The translations under genes and the position numbers were made by a program. DNA of 11,696 nt from JBCCKC01 sp039182435 (GTDB lineage: Bacteria; Verrucomicrobiota; Verrucomicrobiia; Opitutales; Coraliomargaritaceae), in NCBI GenBank assembly GCA_039182435.1, contig JBCDCC010000068.1, forward strand, positions 1 to 11,696. The letters run 5' to 3'. The first letter of the stretch is position 1. Every line of letters begins with the position of its first letter. Below the pieces are notes generated by a model. That model was not told the origin of the DNA. It saw nothing but the letters and a program-made list of their open reading frames with translations, and did no database searches. Of this stretch, positions 7,141 to 11,696 are shown piece by piece.

Positions 7141-7192
7141 TCCGGCAAAAAACCTAAAACCCACATTTGTGCAGGAGAAAGAAAATCCGGCA
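7141..7192. repeat. Short direct repeat upstream of the antitoxin
   Basis: TCCGGCA occurs at 7141-7147 and again at 7186-7192, in the 84-nt gap between the antitoxin start and the pheA stop. Between them is a small CACA-TT-TGTG palindrome (about 7162-7171). ParD-like antitoxins bind short repeated or palindromic sites in this position, so these are candidate operator elements, but they are short enough to be chance. Confidence 0.2.
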
Positions 7193-7217
7193 GATGATGC
7201 CCCAAAAAAGAGGGAGC

Positions 7218-8507
7218 CTACACCCGATTATCGTTCGGATAGCTGCCGAACCATTTCACGAAGGAGCAATGCGCTTCCAGCTCCTTCAAAGCATCTTGGA
7301 CCGCCGCGTCCTGATAGTGCCCGATGAAGTCGATAAAGAAGAGATAATCCCAAGCCTTCTTCCTGCTCGGCCGCGACTCGATTTTACTCAAGTTGATTGC
7401 ACGTGCTGCGAAAGCGTGCAGCGCTCTTTCCAGCGCGCCCACTTCGTCCCGCAGCGAAATGACCAGACTCGTCTTGTCGCGTGCGTCGCCGAGCGGCTTG
7501 GCTCGCGTTTTTCCAATCACCAGGAAACGGGTCACATTATCATCACGGTCCTGAATCCCGCGCGCCTGAATCTTCACACCGTAGCGTTGGGCAGAAAGCG
7601 CGCTGCCGATCGCGGCAATTCCCTCTTGCTCACTCGCCGAACGAACCGCCTCCGCTGTGCTCACCACATCTTTTTGAGGGACCCCATGTAAGTTCGCCTG
7701 CAGCCACTCACGGCATTGGCCAATCGCCTGATCCTTTGAATGCACCTCCTGAATCGCCGCCAGCGGCAACTGCGAAATCAAACAATGCTCGATCGGCAGA
7801 TAGACCTGCGAGCAGATGTGCAGCTCAGACTCGACCAGCATATCCATCGAGTGAAAAACCGCCCCTTCAGTCGAATTCTCGATCGGGATCACTCCGTAAT
7901 CGGCCGAACCTACCTCTACTGCAGAAAAGACATCGGGAATCGTCTTCAGCTCACGATAGTCGAGACTCACCCCGAAGTTCCGGATCGCCGCCTGATGCGT
8001 GTAAGTCGCCTCCGGCCCGAGATAAGCGATGACCAACTTCTTTTCCAACGCAATCGAGCCTGAGATCACCTCGCGATAGACCGAGCGTAAGGTCGCACTG
8101 GCAATCGGGCCAGGGTTCATCGCGGTCAACTTAGCCATGACCTGCGCTTCACGGGTCGGATCATAATAATCCGCGCCATTCGCGTGCTTGATTTTACCAA
8201 TCTCGCTCGCGTGGGTCACCCGCTCGCTGAGGAAATTGACAATCTTCTGGTCGAGTTGGTCGATCCAGTCAGGCTCCGCACTCTGCGCATTCGGGGCCAG
8301 ACCCGCCAACATCAAAGTGGAATAAATTGCCTGCACCGAGGCATCCGGCAGCGGTCCCGGATTGATCGAAGCGACGATAGCGAGCACCTGCTCCTCATTG
8401 CGACCACCGTCGTATCGAACTCGTTGATTGAGCAACTCCACCAACTGCTGGTCGATACGGTCAATCGCATTGCGATGCACCTGCAGCTTCTCGTCGGTAT
8501 CAGACAT
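7218..8507 (-). CDS. pheA: P-protein: duplicated chorismate mutase + prephenate dehydratase + ACT
   Basis: A 429-residue bifunctional enzyme for phenylalanine synthesis: chorismate to prephenate, then to phenylpyruvate. Residues 8-72 are a shortened chorismate-mutase-like domain, and 78-156 a second, full-length AroQ-type domain with R96, K107, D116, R119 and E120 in catalytic positions. Residues 158-335 are prephenate dehydratase, with YLGPEATYTHQAA, IPIENSTEGAV (207-217) and the DNVTRF motif (323-328). Residues 344-424 are an ACT domain with VGALERAL and IESRP (376-380), so feedback control by phenylalanine is likely. The duplicated first domain is unusual (see findings). I use ATG 8507; the frame is open upstream to 8711, but that part is antisense-like low-complexity sequence inside scpB. 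The start overlaps the scpB stop as ATGTCTGA, and there is no obvious Shine-Dalgarno, so translation is probably coupled to scpB. Confidence 0.93.
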   Translation of the reverse strand: MSDTDEKLQVHRNAIDRIDQQLVELLNQRVRYDGGRNEEQVLAIVASINPGPLPDASVQAIYSTLMLAGLAPNAQSAEPDWIDQLDQKIVNFLSERVTHASEIGKIKHANGADYYDPTREAQVMAKLTAMNPGPIASATLRSVYREVISGSIALEKKLVIAYLGPEATYTHQAAIRNFGVSLDYRELKTIPDVFSAVEVGSADYGVIPIENSTEGAVFHSMDMLVESELHICSQVYLPIEHCLISQLPLAAIQEVHSKDQAIGQCREWLQANLHGVPQKDVVSTAEAVRSASEQEGIAAIGSALSAQRYGVKIQARGIQDRDDNVTRFLVIGKTRAKPLGDARDKTSLVISLRDEVGALERALHAFAARAINLSKIESRPSRKKAWDYLFFIDFIGHYQDAAVQDALKELEAHCSFVKWFGSYPNDNRV

Positions 8508-9312
8508 CGCGATTCTGCGGGCTATCGTCAGCACCAGCCGAAGCGGAGGCCGCATCACTCTCTTCATTCTCGCCTTGCCAATCCAGTTCCACGAATTGCT
8601 CGTCGAGTGGCAGCTCATCGGGACGCGGCTCTTTCGCCAGCCCCACATCCTGATCCGAAATATCGTCCTTCGGCTCCTCGCTCTGGCGCATCCAGTCGTC
8701 AATCTGCGCATTACTCAGGACGTCTGAAGCCGGCAGCTCGTCGAGATCCTTGATCCCCGTAAACTCGAGAAATTTATCCGCTGTCCCATACTGGATCGGA
8801 CGCCCCGGGAGCTCCGCCCGTCCCGTCACCAGCACCAGCTCCAGCTCCATCAAGCGGTTCAGCGCGCTATCCACCGAGACACCGCGAATCGCCTCCATCT
8901 CCGCCCGGGTGACCGGCTGGCGATAGGCAACGATGGATAAAGTCTCCAGCGCCGCCGGACTAAGCTTCATCGGGCGCGGCTCGCCGCGCAACAAGCGCAC
9001 GAACTCCGCAAATTGCGGCGCAGTCACGATCTGGTAGCCATTCGGACCCTCAATGATGCGATAAGCGCGATCCTCCACCTCGGCCTCATCCATCAGAGCG
9101 GTCATCGCTTCGCGGATCTGCGCCTGCGTGATCAAGCTCGGCACCGCCTCTGCGTCGCTTCCCTCCTTGAGCTCCAAATCTTCCGCCTCTTCCGCCTCCA
9201 AAGCAAGTTGCTCATGATAACGAGCGAAGATTTTGACCACATCTTTCAGGGTAATCGGTTCCCCCGTCGAGAGCAGCAGTGCTTGAAGAGTCTTCTTTAG
9301 TTCAAATTCCAT
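8500..9312 (-). CDS. scpB: Segregation and condensation protein B
   Basis: ScpB is the winged-helix partner that, as a dimer, binds the kleisin ScpA in the Smc-ScpAB condensin, which organises and separates the chromosome. The 270-residue protein starts MEFELKKTLQALLLSTGEPI. The second winged helix holds the most conserved stretch: LSPAALETLSIVAYRQPVTR (117-136), then RGVSVDSALNRLMELELV and GRPIQYGTADKFLEFTGI (170-187). Compared with typical ScpB (about 180-220 residues) it has two acidic additions, about residues 36-57 and a Glu/Asp-rich C-terminal tail from about 210 to the end. I chose ATG 9312, with GAGG 9 nt upstream; the open frame extends to 9411, but residues before this Met are not family-like. 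It overlaps pheA by 8 nt and is divergent from ilvD. No scpA is seen next to it. Confidence 0.92.
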   Translation of the reverse strand: MEFELKKTLQALLLSTGEPITLKDVVKIFARYHEQLALEAEEAEDLELKEGSDAEAVPSLITQAQIREAMTALMDEAEVEDRAYRIIEGPNGYQIVTAPQFAEFVRLLRGEPRPMKLSPAALETLSIVAYRQPVTRAEMEAIRGVSVDSALNRLMELELVLVTGRAELPGRPIQYGTADKFLEFTGIKDLDELPASDVLSNAQIDDWMRQSEEPKDDISDQDVGLAKEPRPDELPLDEQFVELDWQGENEESDAASASAGADDSPQNRDV

Positions 9313-9367
9313 CTTAGTCTGCCTCGTTAAAACCTTTATTTTCGACTCTTGAACAGAAAAAAGGGGA

Positions 9368-9398
9368 TTGTCGAGGCACTCGCATTGCCTTGTATGAT
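9368..9398 (+). promoter_or_regulatory. Candidate promoter for ilvD
   Basis: TTGTCG at 9368-9373 and TATGAT at 9393-9398 resemble -35 and -10 boxes in the 138-nt gap between divergent scpB and ilvD. The 19-nt spacer is longer than ideal. No leader peptide rich in branched-chain codons, T-box or attenuator hairpin is evident between this site and the ilvD start. Confidence 0.25.
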
Positions 9399-9450
9399 CC
9401 GCTTTCAGCAAACGAAAGTATTTTTAACCAAGCAGAAGGACCATTTTTCC

Positions 9451-11166
<1,716 letters not shown>

Positions 11167-11176
11167 CCAGCGCATG

Positions 11177-11213
11177 ATGGCCATTCCGAGCCTAAATTCG
11201 GAATACTTGCCAT
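11177..11213 (+). terminator. Hairpin after ilvD, candidate terminator
   Basis: ATTCCGA (11183-11189) pairs with TCGGAAT (11198-11204) around an 8-nt loop. An outer ATGGC/GCCAT pair (11177-11181 and 11209-11213) extends the stem across a small asymmetric bulge. It begins 10 nt after the ilvD stop. No T-run follows, so it may be a weak or factor-assisted terminator, or an mRNA 3' stabiliser. Confidence 0.4.
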
Positions 11214-11327
11214 GAAAATTCATCATCACTGAGCCAGCTTACAGGATCGAATTTTGAACTAAAGTGATCAAGTTCGCTGCCTCTCACTAGTAGCCACCAC
11301 CCAATTTCCATTTCAAACGAACACACC

Positions 11328-11696
11328 ATGTCCTGGGAACGATTCACACAAAACTACCTGCAACTTAACGAGCTCGATTTCGCAGTCGACATTAGCCGTA
11401 TCGACTTCGGTGATGGATTTTTTAGCGAAATGGAGCCCAAGATACAGGCGGCCTTCTCCGCAATGGACGCCCTAGAAAAAGGCGCAATCTCCAATCCAGA
11501 CGAAGGACGCATGGTCGGCCACTACTGGCTCCGCAACGCGGCACTCGCACCCGAAGCCGAGCTCACCACAGCCATCGAGCAATGCCTCGCCGATATCAAG
11601 CGCCTCGCCGCCGATGTCCACAACGGCGTGATCCGGGGAGAGAGCGGCCCTTTCAAGAATGTGCTCATCATTGGCATCGGCGGCTCCGCGCTCGGC
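11328..11696 (+). CDS. pgi: Glucose-6-phosphate isomerase, N-terminal part
   Basis: The first 123 codons of phosphoglucose isomerase, which interconverts glucose 6-phosphate and fructose 6-phosphate in glycolysis and gluconeogenesis; the gene is cut by the right edge. It starts MSWERFTQNYLQLN, includes GRMVGHYWLRN, as in bacterial PGI proteins, and reaches KNVLIIGIGGSALG at the edge, the signature glycine-rich start of the first sugar-isomerase (SIS) domain that binds the sugar phosphate. The ATG at 11328 is preceded by AACACACC rather than a Shine-Dalgarno, so initiation is weakly supported locally, but the protein similarity begins right there. It follows ilvD by 161 nt, which contains a hairpin, so it is probably a separate transcript. 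Confidence 0.88.
   Translation, partial: MSWERFTQNYLQLNELDFAVDISRIDFGDGFFSEMEPKIQAAFSAMDALEKGAISNPDEGRMVGHYWLRNAALAPEAELTTAIEQCLADIKRLAADVHNGVIRGESGPFKNVLIIGIGGSALG

Noticed and set aside
7193..7217. Intrinsic terminator after pheA, suggested by a TTTTTT run on the minus strand
   Set aside because: The T-run is real, but the sequence before it can form only a 3-4 bp stem, and the nearby GGCA/TGCC pair is too weak to call.
7167..8063. Several plus-strand frames of about 100-180 codons opposite pheA
   Set aside because: They are basic or proline/serine-rich antisense translations of the dehydratase and ACT domains, with no recognisable motifs.
8508..8711. N-terminal extension of 68 residues on the pheA product
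   Set aside because: This part is out of frame with scpB but lies inside it and reads as Arg-rich, unstructured sequence. Chorismate-mutase-like sequence begins just after the ATG at 8507.
9349..9450. N-terminal extension of 34 residues on IlvD
   Set aside because: The IlvD-like sequence begins at MANPTNR with a good AGAAGGA site before it; the upstream part covers the likely promoter region.
9313..9450. T-box or leader-peptide attenuator controlling ilvD
   Set aside because: The 138-nt gap lacks the conserved T-box sequence, a short peptide rich in Leu/Ile/Val codons, and a clear terminator with a T-run.

Overview
The window looks like ordinary chromosome of a Gram-negative bacterium. A TonB-dependent outer-membrane receptor with a signal peptide implies two membranes. 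The style of that receptor, the bacterial SNF2 protein, the P-protein and the small esterases suggest the Verrucomicrobiota (Opitutae/Puniceicoccales, Coraliomargarita-like). That placement is inferred from protein style alone, and no rRNA or other marker is present. Coding DNA is moderately GC-rich, while the first 260 bases are clearly AT-rich.

Layout. Bases 1-260 are an AT-rich gap holding two small hydrophobic minus-strand frames, one of which runs off the left edge, and an inverted repeat. A plus-strand TonB-dependent receptor (261-2138) then meets a long minus-strand block. The two converge on a hairpin at 2148-2182. Read in its own direction, the minus block runs: scpB (chromosome segregation), a pheA-type P-protein overlapping it by 8 nt, a ParD-like antitoxin, a broken ParE-like toxin, an acetylxylan-esterase-like hydrolase, a second small esterase, and a SNF2-family helicase. 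Plus-strand ilvD (dihydroxyacid dehydratase) diverges from scpB. It is followed by the start of pgi (glucose-6-phosphate isomerase), which is cut by the right edge.

Most genes are housekeeping: phenylalanine synthesis, branched-chain amino acid synthesis, sugar phosphate metabolism and chromosome condensation. The receptor and the two hydrolases could take part in nutrient acquisition, but nothing in the sequence ties them into one system.

Two observations go beyond routine annotation. First, the P-protein carries two chorismate-mutase-like domains in tandem. The first has lost the central catalytic segment but keeps the N-terminal arginine; the second keeps the central catalytic residues but lacks that arginine. 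This fits an internal pseudo-dimer with one composite active site. Second, a decaying toxin-antitoxin pair lies at 6581-7133. The antitoxin frame is intact but has ATT where ATG would be expected, and the toxin is frameshifted and a few residues short. I found no clearly new multi-gene system, CRISPR array, RNA gene, insertion sequence or prophage.
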